DNA from: Oreocharis arfaki | Taxonomy: Eukaryota > Chordata > Aves > Passeriformes > Paramythiidae | Direction of reading: 5' to 3' | DNA: 64,000 bases | NCBI GenBank assembly: GCA_013398015.1 | Contig: VZRR01014186.1 | Location: forward strand, 501,585 to 565,584 | Shown: positions 25,249 to 37,060 of the stretch, in pieces | Numbering within the stretch: position 1 is the stretch's first letter | Layout of the letters: every line of letters starts with the position of its first letter | Notes under the pieces: model-generated | Told to the model about the DNA's origin: nothing | The model's database searches: none | Seen by the model: the letters and a program-made list of their open reading frames with translations, nothing else | Made by a program: the position numbers and the translations under genes

Positions 25249-28200
25249 TTTTTGGTACACTTGGAGTAGTAGTATTACACACCCTCAGTAAAATGAGACT
25301 TGACCAGATTCAGGTAGTCATCTTTTTAAATTCCTGTTGCATTAAGCAGATTATGAAAAGAAGATGCTGATAAAGTTATACTTTATATTACTCTTAAGTA
25401 CTGTTCATGCGCTTCAGACCTATCCATGTTCTCATCCACTTTGGCTTTTGGTTTGTTAATATTTTTACCTTTTTTTTTTTTTTTAAATTTTTTTCCTCTC
25501 TTCCCTGTTAAACATTTTTATTTATTTTACCTCATCCTATGCTTTCTTAATAATGCCTAATACCTTGATGTAGATTGTAAATACCTTGTTTATTCTCACT
25601 GGCTTTATATGCTGTTGAATATGAAGGTCTTGGAGGTTCAGATTATGCCGAATGACGTACATTGGACTGCAGGGGGATTATTAAAGACAATCTGTGGGAT
25701 GACAACTGATACTCCCAAAGGGATGTGCCTTGGTTTTACCATGAATCTGAAATGTGCTCATTTGATAGGTAACTTCTGATTACCTCATTGCATTTGTGGT
25801 GATCCTGGGCAGATATATATCTGCTTTGGGGTCATTCATAGGGCTCTAGTATTACCTGTGTCAAAACAAAATATGATTCAGAGGCAGTCTGAGTTCAGGC
25901 AGCCTGTAAGGTCAGTGCTGAGTGTGAAGAGATCTCTGAAATGTCCTGGACCTCACATGTCTCAGAAGCTCTTAGGTCTTTGGTCAGCTCTAAGCACTCC
26001 AGATACTGTTTTGGATATTTTAAATCAGCACAGAGGAGAAGTCTTGTCTGGGCTGACCAGGTTTTTAGTAATCCTGTCATCAACTGCTTATGTTAGATAA
26101 ATATAACGTGGTTATACTGTGGTCTGCAGCATGAGACCTTGTTGTATTCCCACATGACTGTCTCTGCACTTGCCTGACAAAGAGCAAGTCTGAAGGCAAC
26201 AAAACAGTGCATGAAGTTGCCAGTATGTCAACACGGCAAATTGTGCCACAGTGACACAGTTGTCTGTGCTGGTTCCCTGCTATACTGACAACACTGCTGA
26301 GACAAGGAAACTCTGGCAGCATTACAAGCATATTCCTTCTGTTCAAACTCTAATTAAAGGTGTTGGAGTTTTGGGTATAGCCATTTATATTGACTTGATC
26401 TCTTGTCCTCAGTATTTTCTGTTATGCTGAAAGCACAGAATGTAGACCAGCATATTTCTTCTGAGCCTAGGCCTGTAATATAGTTTTACATAAATTAATA
26501 AAACCAAAAGCAAACAAAAGCCCTCCAGGAGCTCCTTTATCACTTTCTCAACATTTCTTGGAGAATATGCTTTTATAAGAAAATCATTACCTGCTGAATA
26601 ATACTTTCACTGGTGTCTGGGTATGAAGTTAATTACATGAATCACAAGCCTTTGCTGACATCAATAAAATGTTGAGGAATCTTTTTCTTTCCCACATGAC
26701 TTTGTAATGAGACTGAAAGATAAATTTAAAAAGATGTCTTAGCCTGTTGGTACTTATATATGGTTTCAGTTTACAAGAATGATATTTTCATGGCTTCCTC
26801 TGAAAACAATGATCTATTAGTAACTAATGTGTTTGTGAAACCCTTAGACATTGCAGAAGTGTGGGATGTGTGCACATTAGATTTTACTGAAATGTTAACT
26901 CCTTTGTCTATGTTGAAGTGTAAATATTAGTTATTATTTGCATTGAAGTTGTTCCAAATCACCAACACTGAATCCTTAGTTATCTTGATGGTTGAGAAAT
27001 GTAGTTTAAAAATAAAAAATATAATTTAAAAAAAAAAAAAAAAGAAGGAGAAGAAGAAAACCCTCTGTAAATATCTAGTACTTTATGAGTCATCACAAAA
27101 CACATACTAACAGTGATAATCTAAGGAGAAAGGCAATTTCAAAACTTTGTATGTGCAACCATAGTACCATAGTAAATATTGATGCCAAGAAAATCCAAGA
27201 ATAGTAGTTTTAAGAACCTGACTTTTGTGATGACCAAAATTTAATAGAAATGGCCAAATTGCATCTTTGTTTCAAATCACCAGCTTTCTTTAATCTTTTA
27301 GAAATTACATGTTTAATCTTTGTATGCCCTTTTTAAGTCTTCCCAGAAAGTAGGACAGGGAGAAGGTGGCATGAAGAAAAGAGTGTCTTCTTCCCACAAT
27401 CTGTTCTCAGTTGTTTCATGATAGTAAATTGTGGTTATAAAATGGACAAGAAGATTGCTTCTGGCTTGGAGTTACTTTTTCTTTTTTTGTGGTTGTTTTT
27501 GATTCCAAATGCCTCCTTGCTTTTTGTGAGGAGACAGGAATAAAGTTGTGTCAGTTCCATATCACTAATAACCATGGATGCCTGCACAGGGCATGAGGAG
27601 GAAGCAGTTTTTGTTCCTCTCCCCCCTTTCTAGTTACTTTTGTAGAGAGAAAGGAAGGGGTGCAGACAAGGCAACTCCTCCTTTTCAGTTGTTCTGCAAA
27701 GGAGGGCACATTTCCTATAGGCTCAAGGAGCTATGAAGCTAGATTGTGTTGAAGCCTCTAATGTTTCCCCTGTCCATCTCTTTCTCTCCATTACTTCTGT
27801 CATCCTGCTGGTGTCAAAAAACCATCAGCTCCTCATATTCTCCCTTCAATTTTCTTCTTCACCAATAATCTATAAACTCTGCAATGAATCATTAACTGTG
27901 CTGTCATGGGGAGAAACAAAAGCAAAGACAGGTTTTTAGGAAAGAGAAATCAGAGAAGAGAGTCATGTGAACATTGCACCTGCTTTGAAGAAGCCTGAAA
28001 TGAAAATCAGAAAAAGAGCAAACCTCACATTCAGACATATAAGAGATCAGTAGTGGCCAGATAAGCTGCTTTTAATACTCTAAATACTTTTAGTAATGCA
28101 GTGCAGTTTCTCTCTTTACTGAGAAAAATAGGTGTCCTTCTCTATTGGAATACTGCATTAGCTTACTTTAATGGTAAGTGATACAAAATGATGTCATCTT

Positions 28201-29400
28201 TGGTTGTACAGATCTTAACATACCAATAGACAAAATCCAGAAACTATTGAGTATTAGGAATTTAGAAATGTTTTATTTAGTTTTCCCTAGAATAATCACC
28301 ACCCTAAAGGTCCACATTGACAGAAATGCATTAGGGGAGACCCTAGACTAAGCTATTTTGCTGTAGGGACAAAAAAATATGAGAAAAAAATTGAGTTTAT
28401 TAGAAGAGTAAGGGTAATAAAACCTTTGCTGTTTAGTGAAGCTGACTTCTTCCTTCTCTGACACATATTCAAACAAGTATTTTCTAAAACTGAGAGCCTG
28501 AAAAGATTAAGTGCCCTCTTTTTTAGGTTGACTTTGTAGTCAACAAAGGACACTCAATAAATTAACTTCTTAAAAAACAAAAAAAAGTGCATTGTTCTTA
28601 TGTGTATTGTCTCTCTGCCTCAACAAGGCTTATGTAGCTTTTATTGTTAGATCTGTTTTCTGTCTGCTAATTTTCCTAGCACATCAACAGTTATCCTCCT
28701 GGTAAAGAATACATCATCTCTGTCTAGTGGATTGTTGCTTCCCTTTCCTGTTTTCATGTACATGCAGGGATCACCCAAATCCAGAACTCTTAGAATCTTC
28801 ATGTTAAATGTATGTGGAATGTAACAAAAAAACTGTAAGATCAGCATATAAGAACTGGATCATGAATCTTATAATTTAAACAAGCCTAATTGATAGCCAA
28901 GGCAAACAGGAGAGTCACCATCATGGATATTGTGTGGAGATGACAATGGATGAAATTAACTGGAAGCATGCAACTTGTCTCTATCATTCCTCTTTCTGAA
29001 AACATAGGGTTTTATTTACAGTATCTCTGGCAAACTGATTCTGAAAGAAAAACTGTCTGGAATGATCCAGAATGGAACGAGATGAGATTTACCTGGTGAA
29101 TCCTTAAATCCTCCATGTCTCTTGAAACAAGAATTTGAAACTGTCTTTGCCTTCATCATCTCTATTTCTGAAGTCATAGTCCCCATGTGCAGCTACAGAT
29201 TGAGCTACAGTTCTGTCTCCTACATGAACAGCCCTGTAGAAGGTGGGAGGAGTGAAAGAAAAGCTAGCAGATGGCTTTCTGGAACCTTCCTGTAAAGTAT
29301 AACTGTCCTGAGGACTAATACCATTCTGTATAATTGTTGCCAAATTAATAACAAGAACAAATAAAAATCCCAGGTCTAAATGTATTTCTTCTAGTAAAAA

Positions 29401-29465
29401 GGGGGCAAAAAAACCCCCAAAACAACAACAAAACCGAACAAGAAAACCCGATAACAACAAAAAAA
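29401..29465. repeat. A/C-rich low-complexity tract with short hairpin
   Basis: Begins GGGGGCAAAAAAACCCCC (5-bp stem) and continues as A-rich sequence with scattered C. It is similar in character to the tracts at 23560 and 49244. Confidence 0.5.
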
Positions 29466-30420
29466 TGAGTGAAGTGTTTTCCAAAGCCAACATTATGTGG
29501 AAAATTGTACTTCTCACTTCCTACGATGTTAAATTAAATAGCTGGAACTACAGGCAGTTTACAGTAATGTTTGGTAGTAGCAGAGCTGTGAGTATGGTAC
29601 AGGACATTCAAAAATTATGTTCATAGTTGCAAGGCATTGATGCCTCTTCATTATTGATTTTGAAGATCACTGTGTGGAAGAAGTGTGAAACTGGACTATA
29701 GATGATGTGAAAACTGCACCAAACTTCTCAATATTTTCTGCAAGTTACTTTGTTTTTGCATTGTTCTCTTGTACTGTACTTTTAAGTTATCTCAGATCTC
29801 CTCTAAAATGCATATGAAAATGTTCAAAAAAGCTCTTTAGAGTACTTTACACTGAATTGATTGTTCTATCGTGCCAAAGATAAACTAAATCTTGAGCTAC
29901 ATCACCTTTCGGGGGTTAAGTAGGTAGAGTATGGTGCATTACTAATTTGAGTATGGGCCAGAACTGTTTTGAAATGCTTAGTAGAATGAAGTTTTATTAA
30001 AAGATATAGAGAAGCTTGCAGTTCCCGAGCCTCAACCTTGGAATAACAAAGGTCCTTGCTAATCACTTTACTAATCCATGCGGTAGCAATTTTCTTACCA
30101 AGGCATTGTTCCAAAAAGTGGCTTCTGTTCAGCATTTCACTCCAGGTCACCAGCCACTGTAGTGTAATCCGTGAGATTTATGGACCTCAAAGTGGAACTC
30201 CTCAAAGAACAATGTGTTGTTAATCAGCAAGCCACTGAGTGAGCAAATGGGAAATGCTGAAGCTACAGGATTTCTTCTTTCCCTGGGATGTGAAAGCCTT
30301 GTTCAGTGCATCTTCAAGGATTTACTGGCCTCTCCCCTGAAGGTCTGGGTTTTTTTCGAAACAGTGCTGGTTAGTTATTCAGGATAGGGCTGGATGTAGA
30401 TACAAGGTGAAAGGTAGGCC

Positions 30421-30500
30421 TGTGCCGCCCTGCAGCTTGAGACCACTGCAGTGTGCTGATGGGCTCAGCTCCACCCCCATTGGGCGGTGCTGTGCTGCTC
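30421..30500. promoter_or_regulatory. GC-rich patch with GC box beside an ATTGG motif (candidate only)
   Basis: In AT-rich surroundings, CCACCCCCATTGGGCGGTG combines a C-rich box, ATTGG (inverted CCAAT) and GGGCGG (Sp1-type GC box). A second CCGCCC lies about 55 bp earlier, in inverse orientation. This resembles promoter or enhancer composition, but no transcript start is visible. An unrecognised old repeat is equally possible. Confidence 0.25.
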
Positions 30501-32340
30501 TCAGCAATTGAGATACGGAAACTTCCCTTCCTCTGCTTGAAGAGATCTACTTGTACATCTGTAACATTCAGAAAACTTCTCTGCCTGATGAACTGATGGG
30601 TATGCTGGTGTCCTCTGCTTTTCTCTCATCCAGCACATCCTTAAGTATGCCAGAAAAGCTGGAACAGCCTTTACAGGGAGAATGCAAGAGTCTCAGCCAA
30701 GACAGAAAGACCAGCTAGAGTATGGGCTATGGAGAAAACAGAATCACTTAAGAAAGGCAGAAGCATGGAATCTTGGTATCCTGTAACCTCAGTTCTTGTA
30801 TAATGTGGTGTTCAGCATTTCAGCCTAGACTGCAGGATTCTGGCTGTGTAGGGAAACCCACACAGTGCCTATGTGGCACGCAGGAGACTTACGCACCCTG
30901 AAGTAGGTATTAGAGAAAGAAAAGAGGAAAGAAAAAAAACACGTAAAACAAAATAAAATACAGACTCTTACTTGCACAGGCCACTGCTCATCTGTAGGGA
31001 AGATGGATACTTCTTCCAATCAAATTGAACAAAGCACTGAGAGCCCCAGCTGCCAGGTGTGTGTGTAGAACAGAGGTATGGTTTGTTCAATAAACCCCAG
31101 CCACTAGGACTGAGGAATATGCAGTGCTGCGGGTCTCGAAAGAGCCCAGATGTGAGATACACATGATTTTACCTTGACCTGCTCGCAGTGTCAGCATTGT
31201 TTATTCCTGAGTGTGCAGAGAAGTAGGGCTTTAAATATTTGGGGAACTCCACCAAAGAAATCTCAGGCTTGTTTAGGTGTCTCTGCATTTAGGTAGCAGC
31301 AGAATAAGAATAAACCATATTTTGAAATAATGTAGCTAATCTGATTTAGATACCCTAGTTCTGTTTTTCTAATCCACTCCAAAGCTCCAGATTCCATTTC
31401 TGTCTTAAAAGAGGAGTGCACTGTAATTGCATAAGTATGAGATATCCAAACAGTGTAAGTGAAATAATGTGTAAGAAATAGGCAGCCTTTTATCCAGCTG
31501 AAAAATTCAAAACTGAGCATGAATACTTCCCTGCTGAAATAGGGAAAGATTTTGCAGCTGTGCTAAATTATGCCCAAGATAACAATTTTCTGCATGTATT
31601 CTGGAAGTGAATGCTGCCACAGTGATACTCCTAACAGAGAGAAAAAAAGTTTGTGATGGAAATTGTGATGATGTTGATGGCAGTGGATTTTCTTCCAGAC
31701 TCAAGATGACATGGAATTGGGACAGGTACAAAGAAGATACGAGATAGAAAAATACAAGCACATTTAACATTGTCTTCAGCTATTTACAAGTATTAATCCA
31801 CTTTTAACAAACAAGAAACTACTTTAAATTTTACTGAAATTCTTTTCACTTGTACAGTATTAAGTATAACATATGTATGTTTTCTTATAACATGATATCC
31901 AGATCAATTACGTTCTTGATACAAGTTTGAGAAGTGTGTAAGAGGTGTTTGAGTCTGTGTTCTGTAGCAGGAAGATGAAACTTGAAGGACATAAAAGAGC
32001 TAGAAAACCTATGGAATCTTGCTCTGTAAGTTAAAATAGCTTGAGTGGTGAGGAAAAAATTTCTTTCTGTAAGCCCATCTTGCCATTCTAACGGAAGATA
32101 CGTTTTGACCTACTGAGGTATATTTCTTGTGTGCCTACTACAAGTAGTCACAGGGAAACTGCACCTGGCTTTCAATGCTGTGTACTTCCAAAAGTGCCAG
32201 GACACCTTGGTCTTTCTCAGAGACTGCATTTTTCTGAAATTAGATAATGGAAAGCAAGATAGGGAAGTGAAGAATTGAAGTTACAGGCCCGTCAGATAGT
32301 AGTGAGCAGTTTATCAACCAGTACCTTTTACCTCATTTTA

Positions 32341-32690
32341 TAGAATCATAGAATATGCTGAGCTGGAAGGGACCCATCAGGATAATCAAGTTCAACCCCT
32401 GGCCCTGCACAGGAAACCCCAAGAGTGCCTGAGAGCTTTGTCCAAATGCTTCTTGAACTATGTCAGGTTTGGTGCTGTGACCACTCCCCTGGGGAGCCTG
32501 TTCCAGTGCCCGACCACCCTCTGGGTGAAAAATTTTCCTGTTATCCGACCTAAACCTCCCTTGACTCAGCTTCATGCCATTCTCTTGAATTCTGCAACTG
32601 GTCATGAGAGTGAAGAGATCAGTACCTGTCCTGCTAATTTCCCTCATGAGGAACATTTGACTTGTTTCACTGCTCTCCACAGTAAACACT
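32341..32690 (-). mobile_element. CR1 LINE fragment, 3' end, antisense to CDH7
   Basis: The + strand starts TAGAATCATAGAAT, the reverse complement of the CR1 3' terminus, and continues GCTGGAAGGGACCCATCAGG as in bird CR1s. The minus strand encodes a decayed CR1 ORF2 tail (LSQGRFRSDNRKIF). It is 5' truncated at about 32690. It sits about 420 bp before CDH7 coding exon 2. Confidence 0.9.
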
Positions 32691-33107
32691 GGGAAAATAC
32701 GTAAATACACACTGGAGCAAACACACACTGACATTAAATTTATACTGACATTTATTTGAAGTCTCACTCTTCAGTAGGATGATAAGTGAAGTGAACAATG
32801 TAGTTAAATTCAGGTAGGACTAAAGTCACAAATACGATCATATGTGTGCATGTGTTTGCCTATGTAAAAATCTAGCATGAGAAGATTGAGATTGTTTGCA
32901 GTGAATTAATAAGTTTTCTTGCTTAAAGGAGCAAATTTACAGATTCTAATGGTCTCTTACATGCTGTGTGTGATAAACACTCAGCTTATCTTTCCAGGAA
33001 CAATAAAATTTCATGTACTCCTGCTCAACATAGGAATTACTTTTACATATCTCCATGCCACTGACTCTCTTGTAAGTTAATCTCATCTCTCATCAATTTT
33101 TCACCAG

Positions 33108-33402
33108 CTTCACTCTGATGTTGATAAAGGCGATGGTTCCATCAAATACATCTTGTCAGGCGAAGGGGCAAGTTCCATTTTCATTATTGATGAGAACACG
33201 GGGGATATTCATGCTACAAAGAGGCTGGATCGAGAGGAGCAGGCCTACTACACGCTCCGAGCACAAGCACTAGATAGGCTGACTAATAAACCCGTGGAGC
33301 CAGAGTCTGAGTTCGTCATTAAGATTCAGGACATCAATGACAATGAGCCAAAATTTCTGGATGGTCCCTACACTGCTGGAGTTCCTGAGATGTCTCCTGT
33401 GG
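33108..33402 (+). CDS. CDH7: CDH7 coding exon 2: rest of EC1 and EC1-EC2 linker
   Basis: The exon encodes residues 71-168 and the first base of codon 169. It begins LHSDVDKGDG after the acceptor TTTTTCACCAG and ends at a consensus GTAAGT donor, phase 1. Its length of 295 nt is the usual size of this exon in classical cadherins. It contains the calcium-binding LDRE motif (110-113) and the linker DINDNEP (145-151), which rigidifies EC1-EC2 when calcium binds. Where type I cadherins carry HAV, this protein has QAL (123-125), as expected for type II. EC1 determines homophilic specificity. No N-glycosylation sequon is present. The splice sites and frame leave little doubt. Confidence 0.98.
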
Positions 33403-35450
33403 GTAAGTGCAAAATACTCTGTGGGTGTTGTGGGAAATTTGTTCTTATTGCCTTTTTAAAAGTTTCATTATTTTTTACTGTTTCACACTAAGCTACTTAA
33501 TTATCTATGAGGCACCTGCAACAGTTAGATATTTCAAGACTTAACTGGAAATAACATGCTAGATTAAGTATTTACCCTTTCAAAAATGTTGTGAAACTCA
33601 AATAGCTATGCAAGGATTCAGATAACCATTTTATGGTGTATTTCTCATTCCAGTGCCCAGAGGCTTTGTTTTATAATTCCCATTAACAGTAATAAGTTTC
33701 ACACCTATGTTACGGTACTCAGAGGTGGTAATTTATAATTTCATTCAGATAAGGTATGTTCGTAACAAACTCTTAAATTCCTGCTAGTGAATAGCATAAT
33801 TTTTCTTTGTAAGCTTTGCACATTTTAGTAATAGTTTATTGGATAGATTTTCTAACACTGAAATCGCATTTTTTGGGGAACATATGCAAGCAACAGGAAC
33901 TGGGGTACAATTTGACTTCGTTCAAGTTCTGTCGGAATCAGAGAGGAATGGGTTTTAGAGGCTTCAGACCATTTGTTGGAAACTACGAAATGCTGATTTT
34001 TCCTGAGTTTGAATTAGGGAAGAATTTCAAAATCTACTGTCTCTTCATTTTAAAGAGACCAAATGCTCATCTGTTGTCAGGTGCCTCTGTTCTTTTGATA
34101 GCTGGATCTTTCAGACCAGATTAAGGCTTGGCCCAGAGATGTTTTGGTAAATGTTATTTAAGATGAAACTATAAATGCAAGCAAGGAAAAAAAAAGAAAG
34201 GTACAAAAACTTATTTACTTTACCAGAAATATGTATATGGGAAGGCTTACTTCAGTTTGAGAGAGTTCTGTGGTGATTGAAATAAAGATTTTCTTTGCTT
34301 GGCTGATTTTAAACCATATTAAAATGTGATGCTCTTACAGTAAGACTTCGCATAAAATTTGCTATCGTTTCCTCAATATGATTTCCTGTGTTTTTGAATG
34401 TTAAAGAATGCATTTAAATTGGATCTAGAGAGAGAAAAATAATCTTCCCTACCTAAGTGACCTGCAGCAATCAGTAGTAAACATTGCTTATGTATTTGAA
34501 ACTCAACTTACGAGTCAATAGAAAATAAGCAAAAAACTGCTTATGCGTTTTCTTTACATTTATTTTACTAAGCAGTGAGCATAGACACCATTTCTCATTG
34601 ATACTTGGCATTTGCTCATTGTCACTCGAGCCCTATGTGGATGACTTAAGAGGCAATATTAGCCTTGGAAGAAAGACATGCACCACAGCTTTTCCAGAGG
34701 AACAGGAAGGAGAGGAAGTTGTGATACACTGCTTAGAACTTTTTACTTCTGAACTTTGAAAAAATCTAAATGACAGATCACCTAAGACTGTAAAACCTAA
34801 ATCATCCACTTCAAAAATACGTTGTGTTAAAATATACCTTTTTTAAAAATTAAGTTGCCCTTTTGTTCTAGAATAAGGTTATTTAAGATGTAGCATGCTG
34901 CAGCTATTAGATTTTTTTTTCACTTTTATCTTATGAACGGAAAAGAAATTATCTCCGTATTTCTCCTTTGCATTTATTACCTCTGTCATTTCTAGCACTG
35001 GCATATTGATGTATAGACAGCTAGTACAGATATATGAGGTTTACCTACACATACAAATCCATGCCTCTACTCCTACCTATGCTCCATTTGTTTCAAAAAT
35101 ATATTGGAAATCAATCTATGGGGAGTGCACTGTGTGCAGTGGAGAATATAAGGACTGCTTTTCAAAATGAGCTGCTTTTGCGTATTTTGTTGAATCTTTA
35201 CATCATGAATGAGTAAAAGAAATTCTCTGCCATATGGACCATACAACACTGAATGTATTTCCAAATCAGGTGAAGTATTATGCAAAATTATTAACTGAGA
35301 CTTGTGCACTCTCTGAGATTTGTGTCAACTAAGGGTGGTTTCAGATTCATGAACTTCCTGAAACTGCACATTTCAAATGTCTTCATGGTTAGTATCACAC
35401 ACCTACCAAATACTGCATTGTTACGGTGTTGAGGATTACCATGAAATTCC

Positions 35451-35487
35451 TTTGTCACACTTTGTCGCACTTTGTCTCACTTTGTCT
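35451..35487. repeat. 10-bp tandem repeat TTTGTCNCAC, 3.7 copies
   Basis: Units TTTGTCACAC, TTTGTCGCAC, TTTGTCTCAC and a partial TTTGTCT lie head to tail. Only the seventh base varies. Confidence 0.8.
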
Positions 35488-36418
35488 TTCACAGTTACAG
35501 CAATTCATACTTTATTCATATAACATAATTTTTAATTAATCACCTAAAGCATCCATGAAATATTAAGGAGATACAAAGTATCTCTCTCCTATTTTGTTTA
35601 AAATTATATCCATGACAAGGATTTTTAATTGGGTATTAAAGGAAATGAAAGAGATCACAGGATTATAAACCCAAATTAACTATGAAGCTAGGAAAACTAT
35701 AACCTTTAACCTACAGGGTGGTTATGCAAGTATAATGGTTCTGTATTTTATTTAACAAATATTTTTGGACGTTATCTAAGGCTAATTGAAGTCAATCTCT
35801 TCTTTTATTTGAAATGACTTCAGGTCAGATTCAAATTGTATTTGGGTCAGGCCCAATTATATTGATTATCCTGAGCAGGGTAAATATCTTGATGGCTTGT
35901 AAATCTATTCATGCCAAAACCCCCAAAGATACGGCTTATCTGAAAATCGTAAGGGTTTGTTTTTGTCATATTTTTTTAAAAGTATGTCTGGTACCTAAAA
36001 AATTGAGAAGACAATTATATATTTCAAACAAAAACATACTGGTCTTTTTGAGTTATAGATAAGGGAAGTGGGAATGAGAATTCCAACGCCCAACATAGCT
36101 TTAGTTTGTCTAATCTTCTCTGATCTCCAGGCATATCAACAGCTTTGCTTGTTACCCACCACAACAAATCTCTCTCTTGCCGTGTTTATTACCCCTGATT
36201 GAGATGGATAGAAATATCTGAATTATATAACAAAGAAAAGAAAGCAAAAGCATTGTATCATGCTTAAATCTTTGATACAGTGTCTGGTGGGTTTTGAGAG
36301 CCTGAATGAAGGAGAAGTGTCTCTCTCCAGGTGCAAGCCACCTCTGCTTCCCTTTTTTGCTGCCTAGCTGGGACCAGCCTTGAGTTTTGTCCCCAGGTGA
36401 AGTCAACATACTGAGGCT

Positions 36419-36447
36419 GTGGGAGGGGAGGGAGGAGGTGAAGAGGG
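36419..36447 (+). repeat. G-rich run, possible G-quadruplex
   Basis: GTGGGAGGGGAGGGAGGAGG and the following GAAGAGGG give four or more G3 blocks with short loops on the sense strand, inside the intron after coding exon 2. Confidence 0.45.
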
Positions 36448-36710
36448 TTCTTACTCTCCCCCTTCACACTCCTGGAGGGCAGAGGCTGTGGAGTCATTGC
36501 TGTGGGTGAGGGCCAGAGGCAGAAGCATAGAAATACCAGGTGGTACTGAGCCAGAACCAGCGTGGATTGTTGCACGTGAGTATTCAGCAGGAATTATGGA
36601 TAACTTGATAGTAAAGGTGTTTAATGTCTTTAGTAGCAGCTGACACCGTGTAGAAATGTGATGCCATCATGGAATTGTTTTGTATGTTAGACATAGTACA
36701 CATCGTTAAT

Positions 36711-36740
36711 TGATACCAATTAATACCAATTGATACCAAT
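36711..36740. repeat. 10-bp tandem repeat, three copies
   Basis: TGATACCAAT, TAATACCAAT and TGATACCAAT are adjacent, giving three copies with one variable base. Confidence 0.8.
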
Positions 36741-37024
36741 TTTAATAACTGACTGCCTTAAAGCTCTATTTTTAATTTATTAATGTGGCTAAAATTCAGT
36801 TGATAAGAGTTTGTGAAGTTTCAAAATTAGGCATTTGTTTCATTAATCTAGTTTTAGAAATCAATTTTCTTTTGAATGAACTCACCAATATTAAAACAGA
36901 AGTCACAGAATAATTTCTCATTAAACATTATATCAAAATTTGGATAAAATATACTGCAAGTCACTATCAAACTTTCTAAAAGGCTCTGTAGAGGTTTCTA
37001 AAATAATATACTTGGAGATTCAAA

Positions 37025-37060
37025 ATGGATCTCTTCCATGGATCTCTTCCAAGGATCTCC
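37025..37060. repeat. 13-bp tandem repeat, about 2.8 copies
   Basis: ATGGATCTCTTCC occurs twice in tandem, followed by the degenerate AAGGATCTCC. Confidence 0.8.

Larger units (their letters stand above)
2208..33107 (+). other. CDH7: CDH7 intron between coding exons 1 and 2 (30.9 kb)
   Basis: A phase-0 intron, by far the longest in the window, separates the propeptide/EC1 start from the rest of EC1. It is AT-rich. Contents that can be named are a GC-rich island (2640-2930), a G-rich run (10095-10115), a compact solo LTR (12302-12453), two antisense CR1 fragments (13019-14400 and 32341-32690), a near-perfect palindrome (16455-16480), a 21-bp direct repeat (18774-18815), an A/C-rich tract (23560-23645), an N gap (25194-25248) and a promoter-like GC-rich patch (30421-30500). 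Elsewhere I saw no recognisable genes or repeats. A long intron near the 5' end is common in cadherin genes and often holds enhancers, but none is proven here. Confidence 0.93.

Noticed and set aside
29104..29517. 137-codon minus-strand frame, the third longest in the window
   Set aside because: It crosses an A/C-rich tract that yields Phe, Leu and Cys runs; the rest shows no family motif, and no promoter or splice context is visible. A protein search would settle it.
35451..35487. Short regular repeats considered as a CRISPR-like array
   Set aside because: The units are 10 bp, contiguous and without spacers, and the genome is vertebrate.
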